Assembly: GCF_024398015.1 (NCBI RefSeq)
Contig: NZ_CP073747.1
Span: forward strand, 2,849,001 to 2,913,000
Source of the DNA: Kordiimonas sp. SCSIO 12610
Lineage (GTDB): Bacteria > Pseudomonadota > Alphaproteobacteria > Sphingomonadales > Kordiimonadaceae
Direction: 5' to 3'
DNA: 64,000 nt
The position numbers and the translations under genes were made by a program. The first letter of the stretch is position 1, and the number at the start of each line of letters is the position of its first letter. Under the pieces are notes generated by a model that saw nothing but the letters and a program-made list of their open reading frames with translations, was not told the origin of the DNA and made no database searches. Positions 18,810 to 26,876 of the stretch are shown in pieces.

Positions 18810-19703
18810 TTAAGGAACCTCATAACCATTTGCTGTCGAATATAGCTCAAACCAGGTTTGACGATCTATGTTGACATCAAAGGCTTTAGAAAACGTCTTT
18901 ATACGCTCAAGTGTATTCGTGCCCATGACCGGAATGATACCGGATGGGTGCGCTAATAGCCACGCAACCGCAACAGCCGCGATATCCACGTCATTCGCTG
19001 ATGCCATCCGCTCGAGTAAGCTATTCAGTTCGGCGCTCGATTGATTAAACAAACTACCACCACCAAGCGGCGACCAGGCCATTGGCTTCACATTTCGTTC
19101 TTGCAGATATGCTATATCGCCGTTGGTAAAAGCATCGTTCGCTGCAAGGCTTATTTCGATCTGATTAGTGACAAGTTCTGTATTCATAGCACTGGAAAGC
19201 AATGACCAATCATGCGACTTGAAGTTTGATACGCCAACAGCCTTAACCTTACCGGATGCCACAACTTCGTCCAAGGCAGCCCCAGTTTCATGATGGTTCA
19301 TAAACGGATCAGGTCGATGGATGAGCAACAAATCAATGCAGTCAATATTCATCAACGACAAGGACTGGTCTACAGACTGTAAAATATGGCTGCGGCTGGT
19401 ATCATAATATTTCACGCGCCGATCTGAATATCGTCCAACAGGAGCAACGATATCGCACTTCGTTACAATTTCAATTTGACCCTTTAATTGAGGCGCAGCC
19501 TTAAGGCAGTTACCCAGCATCTCCTCGGCCATATAGCCGCCATATATATCGGCTTGATCGATTGTACTGATACCTTGCTCTAAGCATGCTTCGATTTTAG
19601 CCTGGATATGCGAAGGCGAAGTATCAACGTCATCACCGATGCGCCACATACCGTAGACAATACGGGATATATTCAGTTTGTCAGCAAGTTGAACTCTTTC
19701 CAT
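18810..19703 (-). CDS. Aldo-keto reductase (SmoB-like candidate)
   Basis: 297 residues, a complete AKR TIM barrel with the tetrad Asp49, Tyr54 (DQADIYGGY), Lys82 (IVTKCD) and His129 (LLIHRPD). NADPH-site segments SNF and PVMGTNTLERI are present near the C-terminus. Its ATG shares one base with the stop codon of the flavin monooxygenase gene, so the two are translationally coupled. In the sulfoquinovose monooxygenase pathway an AKR (SmoB) reduces 6-oxo-glucose, the product of the desulfonating monooxygenase (SmoC), to glucose. The pairing here fits that, but the substrate is inferred from context; the wider YdhF-like AKR group has many roles. Confidence 0.9.
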   Translation of the reverse strand: MERVQLADKLNISRIVYGMWRIGDDVDTSPSHIQAKIEACLEQGISTIDQADIYGGYMAEEMLGNCLKAAPQLKGQIEIVTKCDIVAPVGRYSDRRVKYYDTSRSHILQSVDQSLSLMNIDCIDLLLIHRPDPFMNHHETGAALDEVVASGKVKAVGVSNFKSHDWSLLSSAMNTELVTNQIEISLAANDAFTNGDIAYLQERNVKPMAWSPLGGGSLFNQSSAELNSLLERMASANDVDIAAVAVAWLLAHPSGIIPVMGTNTLERIKTFSKAFDVNIDRQTWFELYSTANGYEVP

Positions 19704-20857
19704 TATACTCTTATTCCTGTACCAAGAGGCGTTTGCGGGGGCATAGTTGGCACTTTACCATACACGTCAGGCAAAGAGCATGTCTTCAGATCCGGCATGA
19801 CATATTTCCCAAACAATTTGCATTCTTCAATGTGTGGATATCCAGACAAGATAAAAGCCCGAATACCCATATTCTGATACTCCTCCAGTTCTGATAAAAC
19901 CTGATCGGCAGAACCCACAATCGCTGCGCCGCAGCCAGAACGTGCTCGACCAATACCAGTCCAAAGATGTGGTTCTACATATCCGTAAATATCTGCAAGT
20001 TCTCTTGCTCTTGCCTGATGAGAAACACCCAGACTAATGCTATCATGCGCACGGTCGCGAATTAATTTACCGTATTCATCATCTAACTTACTGACGATAT
20101 ATTCCGCATATTCCCGGGCTTCCTGCTCTGTATCACGAACAATGACATGGGCACGCAAACCATAATCAATGACACGATCATACTTTTCAGCGACACTGTG
20201 CACAGCCTTCATGCGCTCTGCCAGCATGTCCTTTGTTTCTGGCCACATAAGATACACATCACAGTGTTCTCCGCACAAATCGAGCGCTGGCGGCGAATAT
20301 CCTCCAAAATATAACAAAGGCCCATTTGTCTGATAGGGTTTTGCTGGTTCGGTAGGTACATTTTCAAACTGGTAAACCTGTCCATCGATAGAGATCGTAT
20401 CTTGCATCCAGGCCTGTTTCAGGATTTCAACAACTTCTCTTGATCGCTGGTATCTATAGGTACTTTCCGCAACCTCTCCCGGAAAGTCAGAACTAATAAT
20501 ATTTAGCGTCAACCGACCCTTAAGCATATGATCCAAAGTGGCAACGGTGCGGGCAAGCATAATGGGCTGCATTTCACCACATCTTATTGCTGCCAACATA
20601 TTAATTTTAGACGTTAAGGGGGCACAGCCCGCAACAAAACTAAGGGTATCCTGTCCAACCTGGTAGGACGAAGGGCATAATATATTTCGAAAACCTTGGC
20701 TTTCCGCCTCTAAAAGGATATCGCGGCAATGTTCCCAACTAGACCTTAAATCCCCGTCAGGTACACCAAGAAACTGATAATCATCCGAACATAATGCTGA
20801 GAACCACGATATTTCTATGGCCTCTAAGTCCGCGGACCTAACGGGTACGATTGTCAT
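19703..20857 (-). CDS. LLM-class FMN-dependent (alkane)sulfonate/sulfosugar monooxygenase, SsuD/SmoC-like
   Basis: 384 residues of the luciferase-like TIM barrel. It matches SsuD-type desulfonating enzymes along the length: LLYFGGYSP, DVYLMWPE, GLRAHVIVRDTEQEA, HLWTGIGRARSGCGAAIVG and FILSGYPHIEEC correspond to conserved SsuD blocks including the Arg-x-His-Val-Ile-Val-Arg and SGYPHLEE elements. The N-terminus EISWFSALCSDDYQFLG differs from SsuD proper. Such enzymes use FMNH2 and O2 to cleave C-S bonds, releasing sulfite and an aldehyde. No flavin reductase gene is visible in the window. It heads the operon with the AKR and the SSS symporter. Preferred reading: sulfoquinovose-type monooxygenase; alternative: another sulfonate. 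Confidence 0.88.
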   Translation of the reverse strand: MTIVPVRSADLEAIEISWFSALCSDDYQFLGVPDGDLRSSWEHCRDILLEAESQGFRNILCPSSYQVGQDTLSFVAGCAPLTSKINMLAAIRCGEMQPIMLARTVATLDHMLKGRLTLNIISSDFPGEVAESTYRYQRSREVVEILKQAWMQDTISIDGQVYQFENVPTEPAKPYQTNGPLLYFGGYSPPALDLCGEHCDVYLMWPETKDMLAERMKAVHSVAEKYDRVIDYGLRAHVIVRDTEQEAREYAEYIVSKLDDEYGKLIRDRAHDSISLGVSHQARARELADIYGYVEPHLWTGIGRARSGCGAAIVGSADQVLSELEEYQNMGIRAFILSGYPHIEECKLFGKYVMPDLKTCSLPDVYGKVPTMPPQTPLGTGIRV

Positions 20858-20910
20858 TGGAACACCCTCGTAATTCGTTTACATATAAGTTGAATATCAT
20901 GAGGACGCAT

Positions 20911-20931
20911 GTATATCAATAGTATATCAAT
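20911..20931. promoter_or_regulatory. Direct repeat in the LLM/GntR divergent promoter region
   Basis: GTATATCAAT occurs twice with an 11-bp period (20911-20920 and 20922-20931), about one helical turn apart, between the monooxygenase operon and the GntR gene. A related ATATCA lies at 20894. This is a candidate binding site for the adjacent GntR protein; it could also be a chance AT-rich repeat overlapping the promoter. Confidence 0.4.
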
Positions 20932-20959
20932 TTTCTAATATTGCTTGGAGAAAGGCATA

Positions 20960-21661
20960 ATGCCGAACCAACGCGCACTACCGAAACACATACAATTAAG
21001 CGAAATGCTCATCAGAGAAATAATGTCTGGGCAATTAGCAAACGGTAGTCGTTTACCAAGCGAGCGACAAATGGCTGCCGATCTTGGTGTTGCAATTGGA
21101 ACCTTGCGTAAAGCCCTGGCAATCCTTCAGGAAAAAGGCGCGCTCGAGCGCATTCACGGGTCTGGAAATTATATCCGTTCGACAGCCGATATAAACAGTA
21201 TTTATTCATTTTTTAGGTTAGAGCTGTTGGAAGGCGGCGGCCTGCCAACTGCCAAAGTAATCGACGTGCAAAAACTAAAAAAGCCAATAGGATCGCCCGA
21301 TTTTGGTGCAGCGTCAAAAGCACATAGAATTAGGCGAATACGTTTCTTAAACGATAAACCAATTGCGATTGAGGAAATTTGGCTCGATGCATCCGTGGCT
21401 AAAGTCCTTGAAAAAATGGACCTGATCGACTCGTTGTACCTGTTTTACAAAGAAAATCTTGGACTTGTTATTTCCAGAGTGGAAGATCAAGTGGGGATCG
21501 ACATCCTCCCTGATTGGAATCTGTCAGAAACCAATATGGAACCGGGCAGTTACATGGGATATATCGAGCGCGTAAGCTGGGATACAGAAGATAAACCGGT
21601 TGAGTTTTCCAAAACATGGTTCAATTCAGAAATTGCGCGTTACACGATGCGTCTGCAATAA
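20960..21661 (+). CDS. GntR-family (HutC subfamily) transcriptional regulator
   Basis: 233 residues from ATG 20960, preceded by GGAGAAAGG; the TTG at 20945 lies before that site. N-terminal winged helix (residues about 8-75: RLPSERQMAADLGVAIGTLRKAL, given here as the pieces RLPSERQMAADLG and GTLRKAL) and a C-terminal UTRA ligand-binding domain (RIRRIRFLNDKPIAIEEIWL as RFLNDKPIAIEE). HutC-type regulators bind small metabolites, often sugars. It is divergent from the monooxygenase operon and 9 bp ahead of the Gfo/Idh/MocA gene, so it probably regulates both. Confidence 0.9.
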   Translation: MPNQRALPKHIQLSEMLIREIMSGQLANGSRLPSERQMAADLGVAIGTLRKALAILQEKGALERIHGSGNYIRSTADINSIYSFFRLELLEGGGLPTAKVIDVQKLKKPIGSPDFGAASKAHRIRRIRFLNDKPIAIEEIWLDASVAKVLEKMDLIDSLYLFYKENLGLVISRVEDQVGIDILPDWNLSETNMEPGSYMGYIERVSWDTEDKPVEFSKTWFNSEIARYTMRLQ

Positions 21662-21670
21662 GTGAGCAAT

Positions 21671-22771
21671 ATGACTAATAAAAACTATGGTATCATCGGC
21701 TGCGGCATGATGGGGGTTGAACACATCAAAAACATCAAATTGCTCGATGGGGCAGATGTCACAGCTGTTTATGATCCAGTATTTGAACTCGCTGAAAATG
21801 CAGCTAAATTGGCTGGTAATGCTTCAGTATCGACAAGCCTTGATCAGATTATAAACAACACCTCGCTAGACGCCATCGTAATCGTTAGCCCAAATTTCCT
21901 ACATGTCAATCAACTGGAAAAAGCTCTAAGGCAAAGCGATGCCAATATTCTATGTGAAAAACCTTTGTTCACTGATATCTCTGATCATTCAAGAATTAAG
22001 CAGCTCAATAAGCGTTATAAAGATCGCGTTTGGGTCGCAATGGAATATCGCTACATGCCGCCTATTGAGGCCTTGATTAATCAATCCTTGGATGTAACAG
22101 GACATATTGAACTGCTATCAATTCGCGAGCATCGATTTCCCTTTTTAGAGAAAGTCGGTGACTGGAATCGTTTTAACAAAAATACTGGTGGCACTTTCGT
22201 CGAAAAATGCTGTCACTTCTTTGACCTAATGCGCCTTATACTGAGGGCAGAGCCCATCCGGGTCGCTGCAAGCGGTGGTCAAGCCGCCAATCACCTTGAC
22301 GAAAACTACAACGGAGAAACTCCCGATATATGGGATAGCGGATATGTTCTCGTTGATTTTGACAATGGCAGCCGTGCAATGCTTGAGCTCTGTATGTTTG
22401 CTGATGGATCACTTTGGAATGAGGAAATATCCGCGGTTGGAGCAAAGGGCAAGATCGAATGCAGACTTCCTGGCCCACATAGATTTTGGCCAAGTGATCT
22501 TGGGGAACCGCCGCATTCACAGCTTACGATAAGCCCCCGCACGCCTAAAAAGCCAGTCACTACAGAAATAACCGTCGACAGTGATTTATTACTGGCTGGT
22601 GACCATCATGGTTCAACATACTATCAACACCAGCAATTCTTGAAGCTTATTAATAATGGCGGCGTGCCAGATGTTTCGATAGAGGACGGGAGGATGGCCG
22701 TTTTGATGGGTATGGCTGCTCAAATTGCAGCCAGTGAAAAGCGCGTCGTCGAACTATCAGAATTTGATTGA
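21671..22771 (+). CDS. Gfo/Idh/MocA-family NAD(P)-dependent protein (oxidoreductase or NAD-dependent glycosidase)
   Basis: 366 residues from ATG 21671 behind AAGTGAG; GTG 21662 directly after the regulator stop is the alternative. Rossmann fold GIIGCGMMGVEHIKN, then ILCEKPL with the conserved EKP lysine, and the C-terminal sheet domain with NTGGTFVEKCCHFFDLMRL and a GDHHGSTYYQHQQFL segment. Most family members oxidise or reduce sugars or cyclitols. One newly described branch (CAZy GH188, as I recall) contains NAD-dependent sulfoquinovosidases. No GH31 sulfoquinovosidase is nearby, so this protein may fill that slot. Membership of the superfamily is certain; the glycosidase idea is a hypothesis. 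Confidence 0.88.
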   Translation: MTNKNYGIIGCGMMGVEHIKNIKLLDGADVTAVYDPVFELAENAAKLAGNASVSTSLDQIINNTSLDAIVIVSPNFLHVNQLEKALRQSDANILCEKPLFTDISDHSRIKQLNKRYKDRVWVAMEYRYMPPIEALINQSLDVTGHIELLSIREHRFPFLEKVGDWNRFNKNTGGTFVEKCCHFFDLMRLILRAEPIRVAASGGQAANHLDENYNGETPDIWDSGYVLVDFDNGSRAMLELCMFADGSLWNEEISAVGAKGKIECRLPGPHRFWPSDLGEPPHSQLTISPRTPKKPVTTEITVDSDLLLAGDHHGSTYYQHQQFLKLINNGGVPDVSIEDGRMAVLMGMAAQIAASEKRVVELSEFD

Positions 22772-22830
22772 GAGCCAAATAAACCTTGAGGCAATTGAAA
22801 ACCTAACCCTATTAAGTGACCAAGGTGGAA

Positions 22831-23583
22831 TTATCTATCATTTGCATTAGCAAACTGGGTTGACGAATATTTATCCAGAATGGCTTGGCGTGTGCCATCG
22901 GATATTATCTGATTTAACGTCTCATTGAATTTATCTCTAACCGTCTGATCTTTAAAAGCGGCATATGCAGGAATTGCAGGGATAATTTCATGGATTTTAA
23001 TCGACGGCCTTGGTTCTTGGAGTGGTCGTTCATTATTCCAATAATGCTGAAACAGATAATAATCCAGAACAACAACATTGGTTCGTTTTCGTTCTAAGAG
23101 CTTTGGTAAAACAGACATGTCATCAAGTTCCATATAGCTATTATTCCTTGTCATCTCGACAAATGTCTTACCGAAATACCCTTTGGCTCCTTGAAAACTG
23201 GAAACCATCAAACCCTTGATAGAAGCAAGGCTATTAAAATCCAGCTTTTCGTCCGCACGCGTAAACACCGTCGGTCGATAAAGAACCACTGGCTCAGACA
23301 CAAAAAATCCCTTTGTATCCTTTTGGAAAAAGGTAGGAACAACCAGGTCAACGTTACCTGTTTCAACAGCTTTTTGAGCGCGCGCAAGCGACATATACTC
23401 AATATGCACTTCGTAACCTGCACGTTTCAAAACTTCACTAACAATGTCGATATCAATCCCGCTATTAGTTTCGCGGATCATATGTGGCGGGCCATCATCT
23501 GTAGCCAGGGTCAGTATTTTACTTTGAGCGCAACAATACTCTGCCAAAAACACAGTTAAAAGAGATAGGATTACAGCTTTCAT
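22831..23583 (-). CDS. Periplasmic solute-binding protein, SBP_bac_3 family (orphan)
   Basis: 250 residues with a signal peptide (MKAVILSLLTVFLAEYCCAQ). The mature domain has the amino-acid-binding protein order LATDDGPPHMI ... GIDIDIVSEVLKRAGY ... GNVDLVVPTFF ... and a C-terminal DKYSS. No permease or ATPase gene is adjacent, so it may act as a sensor or partner of a transporter encoded elsewhere. Such orphan proteins are common in marine proteobacteria. Ligand unknown. Confidence 0.85.
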   Translation of the reverse strand: MKAVILSLLTVFLAEYCCAQSKILTLATDDGPPHMIRETNSGIDIDIVSEVLKRAGYEVHIEYMSLARAQKAVETGNVDLVVPTFFQKDTKGFFVSEPVVLYRPTVFTRADEKLDFNSLASIKGLMVSSFQGAKGYFGKTFVEMTRNNSYMELDDMSVLPKLLERKRTNVVVLDYYLFQHYWNNERPLQEPRPSIKIHEIIPAIPAYAAFKDQTVRDKFNETLNQIISDGTRQAILDKYSSTQFANANDR

Positions 23584-23928
23584 GCGTATACCCTAGTTGC
23601 CAGTAAAAGTTTATCAACACTTATTAATACGACAGTCTAACCTATTAAGATCAAAAAACAATTGAAAGATATACATAGACAAAAAAAGATAAGTTTTAAA
23701 TAACCCAAATATAACTTTCTAAGCACTTTACTTATTACTATCCATCGTATCTTTCAAATTTATGCCCCATTACTACGAACTCTAGACCACCTTTAATTAC
23801 AAGAAGCCTAATACTTTTCTCAGACAATTCAAACCAAACACCATCAAAGATCGTATCAAGCTTAGTTGCTCTGTTCGTAAAGTTTACAGAAGTTATCGAT
23901 AAGATTACAGTTTTGGATATCCGCAAAT
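23584..23928. other. 345-bp AT-rich intergenic region between divergent genes
   Basis: This spacer separates the solute-binding protein gene (minus) from the DUF3833 gene (plus). It presumably holds both promoters. A 62-codon TTG-initiated frame on the minus strand has no ribosome site and I do not count it. I see no strong hairpin or operator. Confidence 0.6.
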
Positions 23929-24456
23929 ATGAAACACGCGTTCATTCTCTTTATACTATTTTTGGTTTCAGCCTGTTCCGGTTCGATCGATGGCAAAAAC
24001 TACGAGCAAACCGGTCAACCTTTCGATTTATTCACATTTTTCGAAGGAGACGTTAAGGCCTGGGGCATTGTGCAAGACCGTGATGGCAATCTTTTGCAAC
24101 GCTTCGAAGTGGATATCAAAGGTAAGATTGATGGAAATACACTCACCCTCGACGAGACGTTCTATTATAGCATAGGGAACGGGCCGACAGAACGGACCTG
24201 GACCATCTCAAAACAAATAGACAATACGTACACGGGTTCTGCAACCGACATACCTGGTCCAGCGTCTGGCAAAGGATTTGGTAACGCCTTCAATTGGCGA
24301 TACAACATGGATCTACCGGTGGATAACACAAGCTATAATGTGACATTCGACGACTGGATTTGGGCGTTTGATGAGGATCGCATTATCAACAGATCGTACA
24401 TCAAAAAATTTGGTATTGTTTGGTCTGATGTCACTATTTTCATGGAAAAAAAGTAA
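23929..24456 (+). CDS. DUF3833-family lipoprotein
   Basis: 175 residues with a lipoprotein signal (MKHAFILFILFLVSAC; lipobox VSAC, Cys16). The body (FFEGDVKAWGIVQDRDGNLLQRFEVD as FEGDVKAWGIVQDR, then LDETFYYSIG, RTWTISK, DDWIWAFDEDRIINRSYIKKFG as DDWIWAFDED) matches the small DUF3833 family of proteobacterial lipoproteins, whose function is unknown. Length fits the family. There is no operon partner. Confidence 0.85.
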   Translation: MKHAFILFILFLVSACSGSIDGKNYEQTGQPFDLFTFFEGDVKAWGIVQDRDGNLLQRFEVDIKGKIDGNTLTLDETFYYSIGNGPTERTWTISKQIDNTYTGSATDIPGPASGKGFGNAFNWRYNMDLPVDNTSYNVTFDDWIWAFDEDRIINRSYIKKFGIVWSDVTIFMEKK

Positions 24457-24514
24457 GCGCAATTGGTACGCGCTCATCAAAAGTCATAATACCACAACTG
24501 CTATGAATAAAGTC

Positions 24515-25213
24515 TCACATCTGCTTAAGTTCTTTAACGATGGCTTCCAGCTTGTCAATTTGATCCGCATAACTTGATCGTGTCCCAATTTCGTTTTCTT
24601 GCGTTAGCCCTACAGCAGAAAACAATGATGGCAACATCATGTTTAAATGCTTCTCATAGGTATCAGCGTCACCGCGCAACATCAGGGTCCGCCCCAAATG
24701 TTCAAGGCTGCCATAAAAGACATCCCGCAAAATCGATACTTTCTTGTCAGAGGGAATATCCCCACGGTTTCGGGCTTCACGAATAACATTATCAAATGTT
24801 TTAACGTACGTTTTATTGAGCAAATATTGTTCGCTCTGCTGGTATTCCAGGCTATCACGGTACAGCGTGGAAGCGAGCATTAACATTTGCCACTCATCCA
24901 GCGACCTACCCAGGTGTAAGTGCGCTAAAAAGTGAAGGCGCTCTTTTGTTGTCTGATATTTTAATATTCCTACCTCTGCGCTTTCCGTGAGGGTAACATA
25001 AAATGTTCTCAGAACAGCGAGCATCAGGGCTTTTTTATTATCAAAATATAAGTAAAGCCCCCCTTCAGACAAACTACACCGCTTTGCAATTTCAGCCATA
25101 GTTGCCTTTTCAAACCCTTTTTCGAGAAAGGTAGAGTGCGCAGCCTTCAAAATATCCGCTTCCCTAGCTTCAACCTTCTGACGCCGGGTTTTTCCTTTTT
25201 TTACTTCACTCAT
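24515..25213 (-). CDS. TetR/AcrR-family regulator of the terpene/acyl-CoA cluster (AtuR-like)
   Basis: 232 residues. The N-terminal helix-turn-helix (ATMAEIAKRCSLSEGGLYLY, then FDNKKAL) is canonical TetR. The ligand domain carries no recognisable signature. Its start overlaps the stop of the acyl-CoA synthetase gene by 4 bp, so it is co-expressed with it. In pseudomonads the Atu cluster is repressed by the TetR protein AtuR; the same function is plausible here, with an acyl-CoA as inducer. Confidence 0.88.
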   Translation of the reverse strand: MSEVKKGKTRRQKVEAREADILKAAHSTFLEKGFEKATMAEIAKRCSLSEGGLYLYFDNKKALMLAVLRTFYVTLTESAEVGILKYQTTKERLHFLAHLHLGRSLDEWQMLMLASTLYRDSLEYQQSEQYLLNKTYVKTFDNVIREARNRGDIPSDKKVSILRDVFYGSLEHLGRTLMLRGDADTYEKHLNMMLPSLFSAVGLTQENEIGTRSSYADQIDKLEAIVKELKQM

Positions 25214-26760
25214 AGATTTTCTTTAAGTTGATCACGCAACTGATATTTCAATACTTTGCCCGTAGCATTGCGGGGCAAGACGTCAATTCTTTCAATACGA
25301 TTTGGATGTTTATATTTAGCCAGTTTATCTGAGCAAAAGCTTTGCAAATCAAGCAAAGATAGGTCTGCATCCTCTTTCACAACAACGAACGCGCATCCGG
25401 TTTCTCCCCAAACTTGATCTTTTACACCGACTACAGCAACCTCAAGAATTTCGGGCATTTGGTACAAAATATTCTCAACCTCGGCAGGGTAAACATTTTC
25501 ACCGCCAGAAATATACATGTCTTTGACGCGGTCTTCTACATACAGATACCCATCTTTATCACGCCGGACAATGTCACCTGTTCTAAGCCATCCATCAACA
25601 AATGACTGTTCGTTGGCATCTGCCCTATTCCAGTAGGCGGGCGTAACTGTGGGGCCGCGAAGCCACAATTCACCAGTTTGATTAACCCCGACGTCAACTC
25701 CATCCGGGTCAACAATTCTTCCTTCACTATGCCGCAACAATACGCCCACTGATCCTTCTTTATTCGTCACTTGCTCAGGCGGTAAAAATGTACAGCTTGC
25801 TGCATTTTCAGTCATGCCGAGCCCTTGCTGGACGGTCAATCCATTCTCTGACCACCAACGAATAATATCAACGGGAACCGCTTCGCCGCCCGCGCAAGCA
25901 ACCTGAATATTTGAAAAATCTGCTGTTTTTGCCTTCGGATGTTGACGCATAGCATTATACATTGCCGGCACGCCAATAAAATGCGTAACGCCATGTTCTG
26001 GATTTCCAATATATTCCAGCATACTTTCAGGGTCAAATGACCGCATCACAAGGGTCGTGCCACCAAGATACATGGCCGGGCAATTAAATATATTAAATCC
26101 TCCAATATGAAAAAGTGGCATAACTGCCAAATTCACCATTGGTCCTGCAATTCCAACGCTCGATACAAAATTAAAGACCGAGAACAAGAGCATTTTATAT
26201 GTAATCACCACCCCCTTTGGGCGGCCGGTTGTTCCCGAGGAATACATCAGCATACAGGTGTCAGATAAAAACTGGCCGATCATATCGTTAATTGGAGATA
26301 CCTCAGAGAACGAACGCTCAAAACTGCTATCCCCGCCAACACCATCTGTATCGATCCAATGTTTAACAGATACAAGAGGTTTGACAATATCAACGGTTGG
26401 TTCAAAGACGGTATCAAAAACCACCACATCCGGGCTTGCATCATTAATAATATATTCAAGTTCAGGAGCTGTAAGGCGAAAATTCAACATTAGGCAGACG
26501 GCCCCAATTCGCCAGCATGCAAACACGACCTCATTCATATCGGTTGAATTCATAGCAAGAAGCCCAACACGGTCACCTTTTCGAACACCCAACTCTTTCA
26601 GATGAGCCGCAAGTCGGCCCACACGGTCATGCATTTGTAAATACGTGTATGTGCGACCACTCGCTATATCAACTTGCGCGGTACGTGCACCGTGATTGGC
26701 GGCATTATAAGAAATCCAGTCAAATACTAAATCTTGCCCACTTCCCGACTGACTCATCAT
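25210..26760 (-). CDS. Acyl-CoA synthetase (AMP-binding, AtuH-like)
   Basis: 516 residues of the ANL superfamily. The P-loop MYSSGTTGRPKGV, the GLGMTENA motif, the hinge YLYVEDRVKDMYISGGENVYP (seen as DRVKDMYISGGE) and the C-terminal catalytic lysine in NATGKVLKYQLR are all present. It activates a carboxylic acid to its CoA thioester. It is divergent from the biotin-carboxylase operon and next to a TetR gene, so the substrate is probably a citronellic/geranic-type or other branched acid. The chain preference cannot be read from sequence. Confidence 0.92.
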   Translation of the reverse strand: MMSQSGSGQDLVFDWISYNAANHGARTAQVDIASGRTYTYLQMHDRVGRLAAHLKELGVRKGDRVGLLAMNSTDMNEVVFACWRIGAVCLMLNFRLTAPELEYIINDASPDVVVFDTVFEPTVDIVKPLVSVKHWIDTDGVGGDSSFERSFSEVSPINDMIGQFLSDTCMLMYSSGTTGRPKGVVITYKMLLFSVFNFVSSVGIAGPMVNLAVMPLFHIGGFNIFNCPAMYLGGTTLVMRSFDPESMLEYIGNPEHGVTHFIGVPAMYNAMRQHPKAKTADFSNIQVACAGGEAVPVDIIRWWSENGLTVQQGLGMTENAASCTFLPPEQVTNKEGSVGVLLRHSEGRIVDPDGVDVGVNQTGELWLRGPTVTPAYWNRADANEQSFVDGWLRTGDIVRRDKDGYLYVEDRVKDMYISGGENVYPAEVENILYQMPEILEVAVVGVKDQVWGETGCAFVVVKEDADLSLLDLQSFCSDKLAKYKHPNRIERIDVLPRNATGKVLKYQLRDQLKENL

Positions 26761-26816
26761 ATTTCCCCTGAACAGTAAAACCGAAATAATAAAACTGAAA
26801 ACAAAAATAAACTTGA

Positions 26817-26831
26817 CTTAGTTTAACTGAG
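26817..26831. promoter_or_regulatory. Candidate TetR operator in the Atu divergent promoter
   Basis: A short palindrome AGTTTAACT (26820-26828) with partly symmetric flanks (CT...AG) sits between the acyl-CoA synthetase and the carboxylase genes, next to a TTGACT that could be a -35 box. It is a plausible but unproven site for the local TetR protein. Confidence 0.35.
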
Positions 26832-26876
26832 GCTTCCTTATTGTAAAGTATTTTGATCATGATCGAGGCTATTTGC

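Noticed and set aside
23738-23926. 62-codon minus-strand frame in an intergenic gap
   Set aside because: TTG start, no ribosome site, no recognisable motif; probably chance.
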